Below are positions 47,421 through 59,760 of a DNA stretch of 64,000 nt, one piece after another. A model generated the notes under the pieces. The model worked only from the letters and a program-made list of their open reading frames with translations. It was not told the DNA's origin and searched no databases. The stretch lies in assembly GCA_013396995.1 (NCBI GenBank), contig VWZP01006004.1, positions 831,304 to 895,303 on the forward strand, written 5' to 3'. The position numbers were made by a program, and so were the translations under genes. The DNA comes from Dicaeum eximium (lineage: Eukaryota; Chordata; Aves; Passeriformes; Dicaeidae). Each line of letters starts with the position of its first letter. The first letter of the stretch is position 1.

Positions 47421-50400
47421 TGTGGTGTTTTTACTGTGGTGAGCTGAAGGTGCTGTGAGGCAGCCCATGGTGTGTGTCTGTGTGTGTAATTCCTCAGAGA
47501 CATGTAGCATTTGAAAGTAAACTCACAACTGACCTCAAACAAAGGAAAGGAAAAAAGACTTTGCTGCCTAAAGTTGTGACCACAGGACTTCGGTACATCA
47601 AGTGTAACAAACACAGATGAATTCTCACATACCCAGTCCAAGTAAACGCAGAAGTTGGAGGCTGCAATTTGGTCATGAAGATCAACTGAGAACAGAAATG
47701 GAGTAAAGGAGCTCCCTCCTTTGGCTTGAGCCTCAGTTTTCAGCATTTCTGTACCTCAGGGTTGCTGGCACTTGCCTCCCATGCTGGGAATGGGCTGAGA
47801 GCTGCATGTCTGCAGGCTGAGCTGAGAGGCAGAGCAGCTGCATATTGAGGCTATCACCCCTCCTGTTCTTTATGGTTTGGGAGATGGGAATTTTCATGCC
47901 GGCTGTTTACTGCAGAATGCTTAAGCAGAGGCAGAGTGAGACTGGTACTGCCTGGAATCTGCACAGATAAAATTGGACTTTACATTGGAACCCATGTGCC
48001 TGAGATTTTCTTCCCCCATGCCAAAAGAGGTGAAGGTTTGCCTGGAGCACTGGAGAAACAGGATCTCTCCCAGGAGTTCCTCATGATCTTTGTGACACTA
48101 AGATGAAATTTCCTAAAAACTAGTGCTGAGATCTTTTCAGAAACAGAGCCAACAAAACCAAACTTTTTTTTTTTTTTTTTTTGGTGTGGCACGGGACCTT
48201 TGAGATTTTTTTATTTAATAATTCAGTGAAACTGGATGCCCAAGATTTATTTATTTTTCTCTCTGTATGAGTTTCAAAACTTCTGACCGCTTCTTCATTT
48301 TAGAACTTTTGTTGAATATTGTTCTTTTTAAAGTTCCTAGGAATGAAAAAATAGCAAACAATAGCTTGAACTATTTTAATAATGTCTGACTGATGACTAG
48401 ACACATAGATAATTTTGTAGCTCTTTAACAGAATTTTTTTTTAATTAGACCATGTCTTCGAACAAGATCCCAAATTACAGTTTTAATCTTTACCAAGAGA
48501 CAATTTCCTCTCCTTGCACTGTGTTGATGCCTTACTGTTATTAGCAATAAAGAAATAAATAGCAGCAACCTGATTTTTTATTATGTTGCAGTGGTACTCT
48601 GAAATCAGAACACCCTAGAATCATGAAGATAGCTGAGTTAATCACTTTGCAGAGGGCAGTCAGGTTCCAGCATTTTCTTCTGTGTTTCTTTCCTTCCATA
48701 TGGAAATTTACTTATAATCAAGCTAACTCCAACATAGTTTTGTGAGGAAACAGGTAAGTCAAACACATGCCTGCAGGATAGAAAATATGATGTGCCTGCT
48801 GGGACTCCTGCTACAAAGAAGGAGGAAGGAGGAACTCTTCTCTTTTTCTTTCATTATGAATCCTTATTGGATCAGAAGCAAAACTGATTTCAAGATCTTA
48901 TTCCAGAAGAAGAGGAATGTACAGTGCAAACAACTGTGCATTCACACATATATCTTGTATAGAATAATGTTTGGGAAGGTGAAATGCCATATATTCAAAA
49001 ATAACCATTTTCACAGCTCCTGAGTGCTGTTATTAGATAACATTGAAAAATCAGAGAAGCAGGGGAGCCAGTAACATATACTTTATATATCAACATGCAC
49101 AGTGTGTGTGTACTTCCATCTACACATATCATATACATGTGGGGTTTATATGTTTATATATATCCATATATATATGCACATACAATGCTCAAAAAAATGT
49201 AATGTAGATGTTCTGCTATGGGAATGTAGAATGCTGGGTGTCATTTATAACCTCACATGAACCAAAAGGATTTTCCTGTTCATTCTGTGTCTGTAGAACT
49301 GGGCTCCTACTGGATTGCATCAAAGTGTGTGTCCTTATGAGCTGGTGAGAAATTGTGACCTCTGTGGAAATGCTAACAGCACATATGTGATGAACAGCAC
49401 TGGAGATAAAATCAGGACAGAGAGGACCTTAAAAGCCAAAGTGGAATAGAGTGAGGAAGAGGAAACACAATAGATTTCAGAGCTGAAATATCTTTGAAAG
49501 GTGAAACAGGGAGAGAGTACAGGGTCACCAAAGTGAATCATGAAAGAATCCTTTTCACTGCACCTACAGATGCTCCTTCAGTTTATATCTGAAATCTTCA
49601 CCCACTCTGAACTGAGTGGTAAAACAAAGTTAATTGCTCAAGCCTCCTTGTAGAACAGTAAAAAGGCTGAGAGTGGTTCTCTCCTCAGGAAGTGAAGAGT
49701 AGAAATGTCTTAAAGTAGGAATTGCTTGCAGTCAGTAGAGTTTGATGTTGAGCTGCAATAATTGCAAAAGCTTTCATGGGAACAACTGGGTGTTAAGTAT
49801 GTGTCTGTGCTGCTTTCACAGGCTCTTTTGGCCATCTTTGGAGCTAAATGCCTACATATTGGATTCAAGTGCCTTGGTAGCCATTTGGGACTGGATCCAG
49901 CCACCCTGTTTCAGGATGACCAAACTCATCTTTTAGATAGAAAGAACATCTATTACAGTGATTTTCAACATTTTCCTTGAGAAAACTATTTTCTTGTCTA
50001 TACTCAGAATTGCTGAACTTCCCAGTCTCCCCATGTTCATCCCATCAAGCTGGGAGCAATATGAGATTGCTGCAGCTGTTTCTGGCCACTGTCAATGAAG
50101 CAAAGACCAAGCAAACTTCATCTTCCTTACAGCTGCTTTTACTGTCTCCATTTTCAGATAAATAGCAGTGATGGAAGGGACTGCAGTGGCAGGAGAAGGA
50201 TGGTTTTGAGAAGCAGTCGGCTAAGGGTTTAAATATTTTCCTGCTGCATGTCCCAGGATATGATCTGTACACTTTCTCCCTGTCCTTACTCAGATTTGCA
50301 ATATTCTCGTAGCAGGTGAAGTGCTGCTTTGTGGGCTGCCAGTCCCTGGAACGGCTAAATCAAAGTGCTCTGGTGCATTGAATTCTGGCATTATTATTCA

Positions 50401-50454
50401 GTAAATTGTGTCTCTTCCCCTCATCTGCTCCCTCTTGATACTTCTTGTTATTTA
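47421..50454. other. Noncoding sequence, no gene recognised
   Basis: Contains a GTGTGTCTGTGTGTG patch near 47472-47488, a run of 19 T at 48164-48182 and an interrupted TA/CA-rich tract at about 49077-49190. Open frames (up to 113 codons, minus strand, 47405-47746) have no domains. Confidence 0.55.
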
Positions 50455-50645
50455 CCAGCCGCTGCCTCTGACTGCAGGCGAGCGCAGCCGCGGTCTCCGA
50501 GCGGGGAGAAGCACCGAGGGACAGAGGTGGCTCCGGAGGCGTCCTCACCCCACACAGCTCCAGACACATCCACAATGCTGCATCCAGAGCTCTTTACCAA
50601 GTGCCACAAGCAGCTCCTCGAGTGCTGCTGGATGTACCTCTAACT
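50455..50645. promoter_or_regulatory. Small CpG cluster, candidate promoter or exon
   Basis: Ten CpG dinucleotides fall in 82 bases (50460-50541), for example GGCGAGCGCAGCCGCGG, against a strongly CpG-depleted background. Just downstream, an ATG at 50575 in a fair context (CCACAATGC) opens a frame of only 22 codons ending at 50643. Open frames also run through the cluster on both strands (about 71 to 92 codons), with no recognised domain. It is shorter than a standard CpG island. It could be the 5' end of a noncoding transcript, an alternative first exon, a hypomethylated enhancer, or a GC-rich repeat fragment. Confidence 0.35.
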
Positions 50646-53600
50646 CTGTTAGACTGTAAAGTGGAGAAGGAGCCAAATCCCAGCAGCGGTAGGAGGTGGG
50701 CTGGGAGAGGAAAGGCAGCACAGGCTGGAGATTAAATCCAGTAGCTATATACCCAGTCAAAATCCCCTCAGCTTTCCAGTTAATAATCCTCTGGTTTGCA
50801 CTATTAATTCACCAGTTTGGAGATATTTCCCCAACCAATAAGGTTCATTCAATCTACTTTAGTGTTTCTCCAAAGTTTGGATCTGATTTGGGGTTAGGGC
50901 ATTGCTAGCTTCCTATAACAAATCCATGGTATTTATAGAATGATTTAATTTCAACTGGATCAACCTCTGCTGTGCCCTGAGAGGTCCTCTTACCTGGTAG
51001 AAGAAATACTTCATTCTTTAATATTTTTCAGAAAGGAAGGACCTTTTTTTCAGTTTTTCAGAAACTCTGGACCCAAAGGCTGGTCGGTCAGTTTGGGCTG
51101 TTTTACTCAATTTCTTTGATTTCTTTCTTTCTTTCTTTCTCTTGATAGTTAACTCAGCTCTGCAATGTCTTTTTGCTATACAACCTAAAGGATAATTAGC
51201 TTAAGAGCTGTGGCTGTATTACCATTCAGGGCAAGCTGTGATCCTTGTAAAAGATTTTCAATCATGCTCCAAAGTCCTCTAGGACAGGTAACGTGTATTT
51301 ATTTAACACTTTTCTGAGAATTACTTGATTTTTACACATTTGTGACTAGGAACACACCTTGATGAGCCTGATATTGGAATTACTGGGGAAAGGCATTCAG
51401 TGATTATCTGACAACACAGCTCTTTGAGAGATATTAATCCTCTGTCAATTTTTTTGACACTGCGACCTTCTGGCTGCCTTCCCTTTTGGCCTGGTCAGTC
51501 ACCACCCACCCAGCTGAGGTGGACACATTTGGAAAACCCTTCCCCCAAACAGAAAAAAAAAAAAAAAAACTCAACTAAAAAAAGGGAGGAGGAGAGAAGA
51601 ATGTAGAGAAAAATGGACAAATATTTTACCTGAACTCAGGATTTCAAAATCATCTCCTTACATTCCGCCTTGGGATGCTGAGCACCAAGTGGGATATTGG
51701 CATATCCCTGTGAAGGGCTGTGGGTTAAGTGTGTGTGTGGTCTGTTCCAGAGCTCAGAGAAAAGCCTGTGCAGAAACTCCCACTGACTTTACTAAGCTAA
51801 GAATCATGCCTCTGCTGGGATAGCTGTATTACAGCAATTTGCCTGTTGGCACTTGGGGAATGTGGAGCCAGGACAATTTGGCCAATTTGAAAAATAAAAA
51901 GTCTGTTTGTTGTTTTGCAATTGCTTCTGGCAAACATGGACTAGTTGATGGGATTAGTGGGATGGTTTTGGCAAGGTAGTTTATTTCTTCAGGTTCTCCC
52001 ACCCCTCATATGTCCATTTTAGCAAGTTTTGCTAAATTGGCAGCATCTAAAAAATAATTAAAAATGGGAGGAAATCGCATATTTAGAGGCAGTGAAGCAG
52101 AAAGATGAAATGCAATGGCTTTTACTTTTTTGTCATATTTAATATCTACTATCAAGACTAAAAACTGAAAAAAATGGCTGCAACAAAAAAGGGAAGAAAA
52201 ATAAATAGAAAAGTTTTTCCTCATCTTAATTGTATCTGTGTCAGTCTTCCAACCTGCAAAACCAAAGGTTAAACTGTGACTTGGGAATAGAAAACAGGCC
52301 ATTTAAACAGAAAGGATTTGAAAAAAAGTTTTGCTAAGGCACTGATTTGGAAAGGTACAGGGATATGGGAGATGCTGCTTTAAGGCATATGGGCAATTTC
52401 CCAGTTTCCAGGTGCTGTAAGGATGAATGGTCTAGGACCTCCCTTTGCCTCTCCAGTGCCTTTTGGAATAAAAGCAGGGAGGTTCTGCTCAAAAGCCTCA
52501 TGCTGTTTAACTGGTGTACAACCCTAAAGGGATTGCTATGCCAGAGTCCTTGAGCTTTGTGGGGTCTGCAGCCCACTGTCCCCTCCTGCAGCTACAGCAG
52601 GCTGTGCTTGACACAGGTGCTGCTCTGGAGCAGTGAGATCTGATGGAACTGGTGCTGCAATAAGTGGTGGATCCTTACATCCTGTAGTCAAAGCCAGTGA
52701 TGGTGTGAGTGTGACCTGAGCCCAGATGTGGCTTTGGGTTCATATTCAGAAGAACCAACTCTCAGATAAACAGGTGAGGGTGATGGTGAAGGTCCACAGG
52801 GGGAACTGGGTGCCACCAGCTTGGGCTTCAGTGGGAATCTCCAGCCTGATTTCACTGCCTTGTTTCTCATTCCATCCTGATACCTGGCATATATTCAATT
52901 TCTTTACAATAATAGACAGTTTCTTCACCTGCTGCCCTTTTGGTGTGTGACGGCTATAAACCACTGGTTACAAAGCTTGAGTGTTTCAGAATCTACTGAC
53001 ATTTAAGGAAAAAGATTACCAAGCCCTTGAAAGGAACACACCACTGAAATACACAAAGAAGCAAATACAACTTCCTTGCTGTTAAAGTGATAAAGAAATT
53101 AATGGCACACCAGGTTCCAAAATCCCACTGCTGTTTGGAGATATCACCTTTTTCCTCCCTTTTTTTTAAAAAAAACCCCCCTTTCTCCCTCCACAATGTA
53201 TGAAGGCAGCTGCAGTTAAAGGGATGGCAAGGCACAGAAAAGATATTGCTTCCCGTGAGTTTTATGAAGCTGATATCAATCTTTTTTTTTTTTTTTTCAT
53301 AAACTTCAGGCCTGTTATTACCCTAAAAGCGTGTTCCACAGCATTTAATGTGACACTGATGAGAATACAAATAAGGAGAGGTGAGGGAGATGGAGGACAG
53401 AGAGAGAAGAATCAAATGATGTTAAATGCAGGGACCTGAACAGCACTTCCATACCCACTGCCATTGAGGAGGGTTTAAAGGGGCCAGGAAAGCATAGAGC
53501 ATCTGAATTGTGTTTGGGGGGCAGTAAATCAATTTGAGCTTCAACAATGAGGTAAGAAATATCATCTGAGGAAGGTGAGAAAGGAAATTTAGGTTATGGA

Positions 53601-53879
53601 GGCATGAAGGCTTGCATGTGAGCTAATGAGGCATGCTTTAGCTAAGTGTTGTGTAGAAAGACAGGGTACAAATGTCCTTGAAATTGGGATGATATGGAGT
53701 GGAAAACAAATGCTGTGGATTTTCTAAACTTTCACCTGGAAGTGCAGGAAATGCTGATTAATTTGATGTCATATTTAGCCAGTGCTTGGCTAGATTCTAG
53801 TAGATGTGGATAACTTTTCATAGAGAAATGTTCTTGTTCCTGAACAGGAAGACAAGGTTGGACCACTTGTTCTGTGCCT
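50646..53879. other. Noncoding sequence, no gene recognised
   Basis: Simple repeats only: TTTC repeats at about 51119-51141, a run of 17 A at 51553-51569, and a run of 16 T at 53282-53297. No gene is supported. Confidence 0.55.
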
Positions 53880-54200
53880 TATCTGATACATGAATAGCCA
53901 GAAACTGGCATGTCCAAGAGAAACCTAAAGAAGTAATTTTTCATACAGAGTGTAGCTGTGGAATTCCTTGCTTCATGACATTGGAGATATGCAGTTTGCA
54001 GGTCCAAGTAGAGGCTGGACAAGTTCATGGAGGGAAATCTACTCAGCATTACTGCACATCCATGAATTGTGTTTGGTTTGGGCAGTCCTTGAGCTACACA
54101 GTGCTGGAGATTAGAGAGTGTTCTGAAGAATTACTGCATGGCTGTCCAAGGCTTATCTTCCTTCCTTGGCATCTGCAGTGCCACAGGGCATCTAACAAGG
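53880..54200 (+). repeat. Probable L3/CR1-like ancient LINE remnant
   Basis: AGAGTGTAGCTGTGGAATTC followed by CTTGCTTCATGACATTGGAG, then GGCTGGACAAGTTCATGGAG, follows the word order of the L3/CR1 3' region ('ctgtggaattcattgccaca', 'ttagacaaattcatggag'). The tail CTTCCTTGGCATCTGCAGTG is also consistent. Divergence is high and the boundaries are approximate. Confidence 0.5.
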
Positions 54201-56490
54201 TGAGCATTTATCTGGCTCATGAAGTCACTTCTTTCCCAGGCCGCATCCTCAAACTTCATTGCTGTGAGGAAGTAGACAGGACAGTAGAGAACAGAAGTAA
54301 CAAATACCATCTCTGAAATGATCCTGGAGGAGAAGTGGTGAGTGAGGAGTGTGAGCTGGACATGAACTTGAATGCAGTCAGAGCAATGGCACCTTTCTGT
54401 TCATCACTTTTCTCCAGAGTGATGCACTGTCAGCTCTTGAGGCAGCAGCTGAAGAATGCAAGAAGGCAGATAACAGCCTTTTTGAGAATTCTATGTTAGC
54501 ACTTTCAAGTAGCATTGCTGTGAACAGGATGTAGCTGAAATGGTGATAAGTTACCTGATATGGTCACAGGAAGCAACACTGCAGGTGCTCTCTTGACAGC
54601 TTCTTCAGACTCTCTAAATTCTCCATAAATATATTAATATTTTGAACGACTTCTACCATATGTGAATGTATTGTCAGTTCATAATTTCAGTTCAGGTGCT
54701 CTGTGCCTAATTTGCATACATGAGCACATGAGGGAAATTTATCTCATTTTCAGGTTATTATTCCAACTGAGGATTCAGAGTGTGCCCATGAAGATTGTAT
54801 GTAATTTTCCACAAGCATTAAAGTTTTCCTATAATTCAATATGCATTTTGATAAGAAAAAAAACTATTTTAACATCTCAATGTTTGTCAAAACCACTATA
54901 ATACTGTTAAGAAATAATAAAATAGTGAGACAGATTGCAGCAGTCAGAGTATCTGTCTTTTGAGTTTTGATGAGATGTAAAATCGGTTGAAGTTATTTCA
55001 GATTTCTGCAAAAGAAGTCTGCTTTGAAATGTCACTATTTCATGAGAGTTTTCAATGGTTCTTCAAGTGACACAAAGTACTCTCATGTCAGTGTTAGAAA
55101 CCCTAACCTATGCAGCTGTTCCTACGTAAGAAATTTACTTTGCCAAAGGTAATTCATAGCTGAGGACCAAAACAGTTCTTCAGGGCTCATGGAAAGAGAA
55201 CCAAGTTCCAGGAGAGAATGCAAATCTGGAAAGCAACACCTTTCTCAGGTGTTTTACTGTCTAAATGCTCAGTGGAGGAAGAGGGGATGTCTGCTGACAT
55301 GTTTTGAAGGCAACCAACATTAACAATGTAATCTGTAGGCTTAATCCTGCAATTTTTTGGTGTGAAGTTTTGTTCCAGCCATGTAATTTACACTGATTTA
55401 GTGTTGGATGGCTTTCAACTCCTCTGTGTGCAGGCTAAATTCTCTTAACACTTGGATAACTTGGACTGTAACTTTTTATAGGAAAGGACTGTGGTCTTTG
55501 TTCAATGTTCTCTTTGGGGATCCTTAGGAATTTCAAGAAGCACAATAATAATTGAAAAAAAATGGTACTTCACGATGTCCAAGCAGACTGTTTGTTTTAT
55601 GGGGACCTATCCTTGAGAAGTGGAACAGTTGGTGCTAAAATTCTACGTGAGCAGCAAATGAGTTCCTTACAGATGTGTGATTATTTGTGGCTTTGCTATA
55701 TCACACACAGAAGAAAAATCTTCCCATGAATCTATGCACTCATATTTAATTCTGTTCTTACAGTGTCAGGACTTTGACAGCAAAAACCATCAACTCCTGA
55801 ATAAAAAGAACCACCTGAACACTATCAAATTATTTCCCAAACACCTCAGGCTTTTTTGTTTTCTCCAGAAAAAGCATTCTAACAATGGAAAACCATCAAA
55901 GAATTCCTTCTTTTTTTCTTCTTCAAAGTCAGGATGAAACTATCCTAAAATCCTCTACAAAAGCATGGGTTTTGTCCATTTCAAGTAAGGCAGGAAGATC
56001 ACAGAAGTGTCCTGGTTGTGTAAAGAAAAGCTCTAATGCTGGTGTCACCAGGTCACTGCCTGTCTTTCTATAATGGCCCCATGGGACCTTTGTCACAAGT
56101 CTTTTTTCCCAAGCTGCTTGTGACTATTTTCAGTACTTTATGAACAGAGGGAGTCTGTGCTCTGCTTCTCTCTCCTGTTCTGGATGGTGTTTCTGTTTGC
56201 CTGATGAATTTCCCTTTCCTCATCTAATCTTTGTCCCCTTGTGTAGTAATGAGGAGCAGACTTATTTTCCTTAGAGGTGATGATGAACTGCAAGCAGGAC
56301 AGGGGGAGACAGACCAGGTCATGATGTGATTACACCTGTGCTCACAAAAGCAGGGGTTGATTATGCCTTCAAAGCTAATTAAAAACTCCTGCTTGTGTGA
56401 CGATTCTGCTGGCACCCAACAGGTGCAAAAGCAATTTTCACCCAATTGAAATTTTGTGTTTAAAAAAGGTTGTCCAGGAAACAGAAACAA
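54201..56490. other. Noncoding sequence, no gene recognised
   Basis: Unique sequence. Open frames of up to 113 codons (53975-54316, overlapping the LINE remnant) have no domains. Confidence 0.55.
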
Positions 56491-56590
56491 TATTTTATTT
56501 TATTTTACTTTATTTTATTTTACTATATTTTATTTTATTTTATTTTATTTTATTTTATTTTATTTTATTTTATTTTATTTTATTTTATTT
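56491..56590. repeat. (TTTTA)n pentanucleotide microsatellite
   Basis: About 20 units of TATTT/TTTTA with a few interruptions (ACTTT, ACTAT) near the left end and a pure right part. A stop-free frame through it encodes a Phe/Tyr/Ile/Leu repeat and is an artefact of the tract. The pure part is likely length-variable. Confidence 0.97.
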
Positions 56591-58039
56591 CTTAAAACTT
56601 GACTCTGCTGAATATTAAGAGACCAATCTAATAGCAATATATTTTTAAAGTAATGAAATATTTACAGCTGGAGCCTTCAACAGAGGAACAGTAGAGTGTG
56701 TTTATTTTGCAGCTCAGTAAATTATATATACACACCAAGAATCAAATGGATGCTTTTGGTTGATCATGCTAATCCAAACAAGCTTTCTTTATGGTTTTTA
56801 ATCTGGAGAATTTGTTTTCCATTCCCATGCAAATAATTATCAAAGCATCTATTAAACACTATAAATAAACCCAGGCCCTAAAATTTGTCTCCAGACTCTA
56901 AACACACAGTATGGCTGCAGGGCATATCATTCCTCAGCAAAAGCTGGTGGTTTTGTCTCTCTCCCTGGGCCCTTCCTAGATGCTTAAAGGAAAACTACAG
57001 TGATAGCTAAATAAACATTTGCTAAATAAGAACATATATATTGAAATTTATGCAAAACTGTTCAGAAATATCTGGCAAAATTTCTTTCTCAGTATAGCAG
57101 TAATGGGTGCTTGTAGTTTTTCAAAATGCTTTGCCAAGTCCAAGATGTACAAAAGCTGAATTCTATTTCAGCACTTGTTTCTACAACTTGTTTAACAGGT
57201 AAAGTCCCAATATGGACTTCCTGCAGCCAGAGTCCCTTGAGTATTTGGGAAAAAAGGAACAAATTACATGGAAATACAGCATATGCTGTTGGCCAGACAA
57301 TCTCTGCTGTTGCTTAAACTCAGTAGAATTCACCCTTGCATAAGTTAATAATTTGAAAAGGGCAACTTGCAAGAGAGCAAGATAAAAATTCAGGAAACAT
57401 AGAAAACTTGAAAACTCAGATAGAACCTCAGAAACCTGTTTAAAAAGTAAGGATCTCAATTTATGCAAATGCATGTTGACCTGTGTGTGCACATGTTTAC
57501 TCAGAAAGTGGTAATTTCCCTGCTTCCAGTCTGCTTCCCTGTTATCAGTGCTCATTGCTTTGGGTGCCTAACAGGAGTTGCAGCATCCAGGGGAGAGCCA
57601 GTGGTGTGGCCCTGAGCTGCCTGTTGGGTTTGTGGTGCCAAACTGCTCCTGGCTGCTCCTGGTCACAGCATCCAGCTGCAAACATGCACTCAGTGGCCAC
57701 TAAAGGGGACTTGAAGGGGCTGGACGTGATGATACCCTTTTTACTCATTGTTTACTATTGAATCCATAAGAAGGAAGAGCCATGCACACTATACCAGACA
57801 GAATAAAACAGAGAAGTGGAAATAAAAGGGTGACTCAGCCAAAATCAGACCAGAGCTCATCACCAGTCTTACCAGAAACCCAGACCTGCTCTGAGTTTTA
57901 TAGAAAAGCTTCCTTATCATGAATACTGCATTCAGATGGTTTGTCTCACACTCTTCTCCAGTACTGGAGCAGGGTCAGCCTTTTTTAGATGAACTTGCCT
58001 TCTGCTTCAGCAGGAACAGTTGGATTCGTACCACAGTTA
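56591..58039. other. Noncoding sequence with octamer motifs
   Basis: ATGCAAAT octamers occur at 56827-56834, followed directly by AATTAT, and at 57463-57470, extended to ATGCAAATGCAT. POU-family factors bind such words. A 124-codon minus frame (57181-57555) has no recognisable domain. No gene is supported. Confidence 0.45.
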
Positions 58040-58420
58040 TTCCATAGCCACGCCACTGGAGTCCACAACAAGTTAATCCCCATTAGCCAAAGAAATGTCC
58101 TAAATTGTTATTAGGGTCTTTCTTTTTTAAGAAGTTAAATGAGCAAAATATAACTAGAAAAATGTAGAAAGCAAAAAGCTTGGAATTGCTTAGCTGGTTC
58201 TTTCCAGCTGGATTGCTCTCTAATGTTGAACGTTAATTGGAAAATAACAGCATTCCTGCCTGCTTTTAGAAAATCAATATGCGTGGTTTTTTGTCCCCCT
58301 CCCCCTGTTCAGGTTAATTCATTACCAAGATATTTTTAGATTACTGAATAAATAAAAAACAGCCCTTTTCCAGTCAAAAGCTAATAACTATAACCAGGCA
58401 AAAAGATCTCCTGGGTGCAG
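58040..58420. promoter_or_regulatory. Possible conserved noncoding element
   Basis: Non-repetitive AT-rich sequence with GTTAATCCCCATTAGCC near 58070, GTTAATTGG near 58232, GGTTAATTCATTACC near 58313 and AGCTAATAACTATAACC near 58379. OTX-type (TAATCC) and homeodomain words are frequent. Inferred from motif content. Confidence 0.25.
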
Positions 58421-58740
58421 TCCTCTCCCTGCTTTCAGTGCTGCTCGCTGATGTCCATGCCAGTCGCCTGCCCCAAATCACTTGTCAGCCCTTCCACAAA
58501 GCTGGAGATGCAGCCTATGCTCCTTTGAACTGGCACAAGCTGGAGGATCAATGGCTGTGTTTGGCAGGGGCTGAGCTGCTGGACATTTTCTAGCAGCAAC
58601 AGCTTGGCAGGGTTGGCTCAGTGTAAGGATGTTAATGCCAGTGCATCATTCCGTGTGAACCAAGGGAAGGAGCAAGGCAGGAGAAGAGAGGGCAGAACTG
58701 GAAATGCAAAGAGGCAATGTCATATTTTACAGAGGATGCC

Positions 58741-58880
58741 TCACAACATGAAAAACAATAATTCTAACAAGGTTTTTTGCATTTTTTTAATACATAGTCC
58801 TGCTCAAATCCCCCTGGATCTAATTAAAACTTTGTTGGCCACCCACCAATCACGATAATTACGTTGTCTGGCAAAAACAA
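58741..58880. promoter_or_regulatory. Possible conserved noncoding element
   Basis: TCTAATTAAAACTTTGTTGG and CCACCAATCACGATAATTAC lie next to each other and include CCAAT-like, SOX-like (CTTTGTT) and homeodomain words with retained CpGs. Inferred from motif content. Confidence 0.2.
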
Positions 58881-58928
58881 CAACAACAAAGACGAAGTAA
58901 GATTGTGCAGAATGATGCACCTACATGA

Positions 58929-58955
58929 CAAAACAAAACAAAACAAAACAAAAAA
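58929..58955. repeat. (CAAAA)n short microsatellite
   Basis: Five to six units of CAAAA ending in an A run. Simple repeat only. Confidence 0.9.
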
Positions 58956-59579
58956 ACAATAAAGGCCCCATGCCTTGTTTTTTAATTTTTTACCTCTTTT
59001 AGAAAGTGAAAAAAGAACCAAACTATAAAAGACGTAGAATTTGAACCTCAAAGAGTCAACAGATGCTGAAAACACCAAAATGCTCAGTGTGTCAATGAGT
59101 ATTTGAAATCATGAAAAGGAAATCTTGCAGAAGACAGAGGATCCATAAAAAAATATTAAAACGAGCTGACTACTGGGACAGCTTGAGTCAAAAAAGAAGC
59201 TTTTACTGCAGTTAAAGGGCAGACACTCAAGATGTGTTATTTAGGGCAGTCACCACTAATAAACCAGGACTTGCTTAAGTTCCTCCCAAGCAAGATCAGA
59301 GACCCTGAATTTATTCCTTGTTCTCTCAAGTTCCCTGGATGCCGCTGCCCTGAGAGCTGGCTTAATCCATGACAGCAAACATACCTTCTATGCTGCAAAC
59401 AAACTTGATCCAAATTCCCTTGAAATCAATGATGAGACTCCCACCGCTTGCAATCAGGCATAAAGGAACCAAAATGCACATGGAGAATTGGTCAGACTGG
59501 AAAATTGGAGCCATTTTAAAACAGAATATCAAGGAGTCTGGATAAAAATGTTAAAAACTACTCTGACAAAAGAGAAGCA

Positions 59580-59760
59580 CACTTCATATCTTCTGAACAA
59601 ACATTGTTTCAAACAGAGGAGAAAATCAGAGTGATTCACACGTGGACTGACAGACGCGTTCGGAGGGCTGCAAGCACGGTTTTGGCATAAGAAAAGCACA
59701 AACCCTGAATTGTTATTAATTGCACGAAAATACATGCAAATAGACTTTTCCCCCTAAGCT
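59580..59760. promoter_or_regulatory. Possible conserved noncoding element with CpGs and octamer
   Basis: Five CpGs fall within about 45 bases (CACACGTGGACTGACAGACG and the following CGTTCGG to CACGG, about 59638-59680). They are followed by GTTATTAATTGCACG and an ATGCAAAT octamer at 59734-59741. Retained CpGs in CpG-poor DNA plus POU/homeodomain words suggest constraint. Inferred only. Confidence 0.25.

Noticed and set aside
56397..56618. Open frame encoding a Phe/Tyr/Ile/Leu repeat protein
   Set aside because: It is simply the translation of the (TTTTA)n microsatellite.
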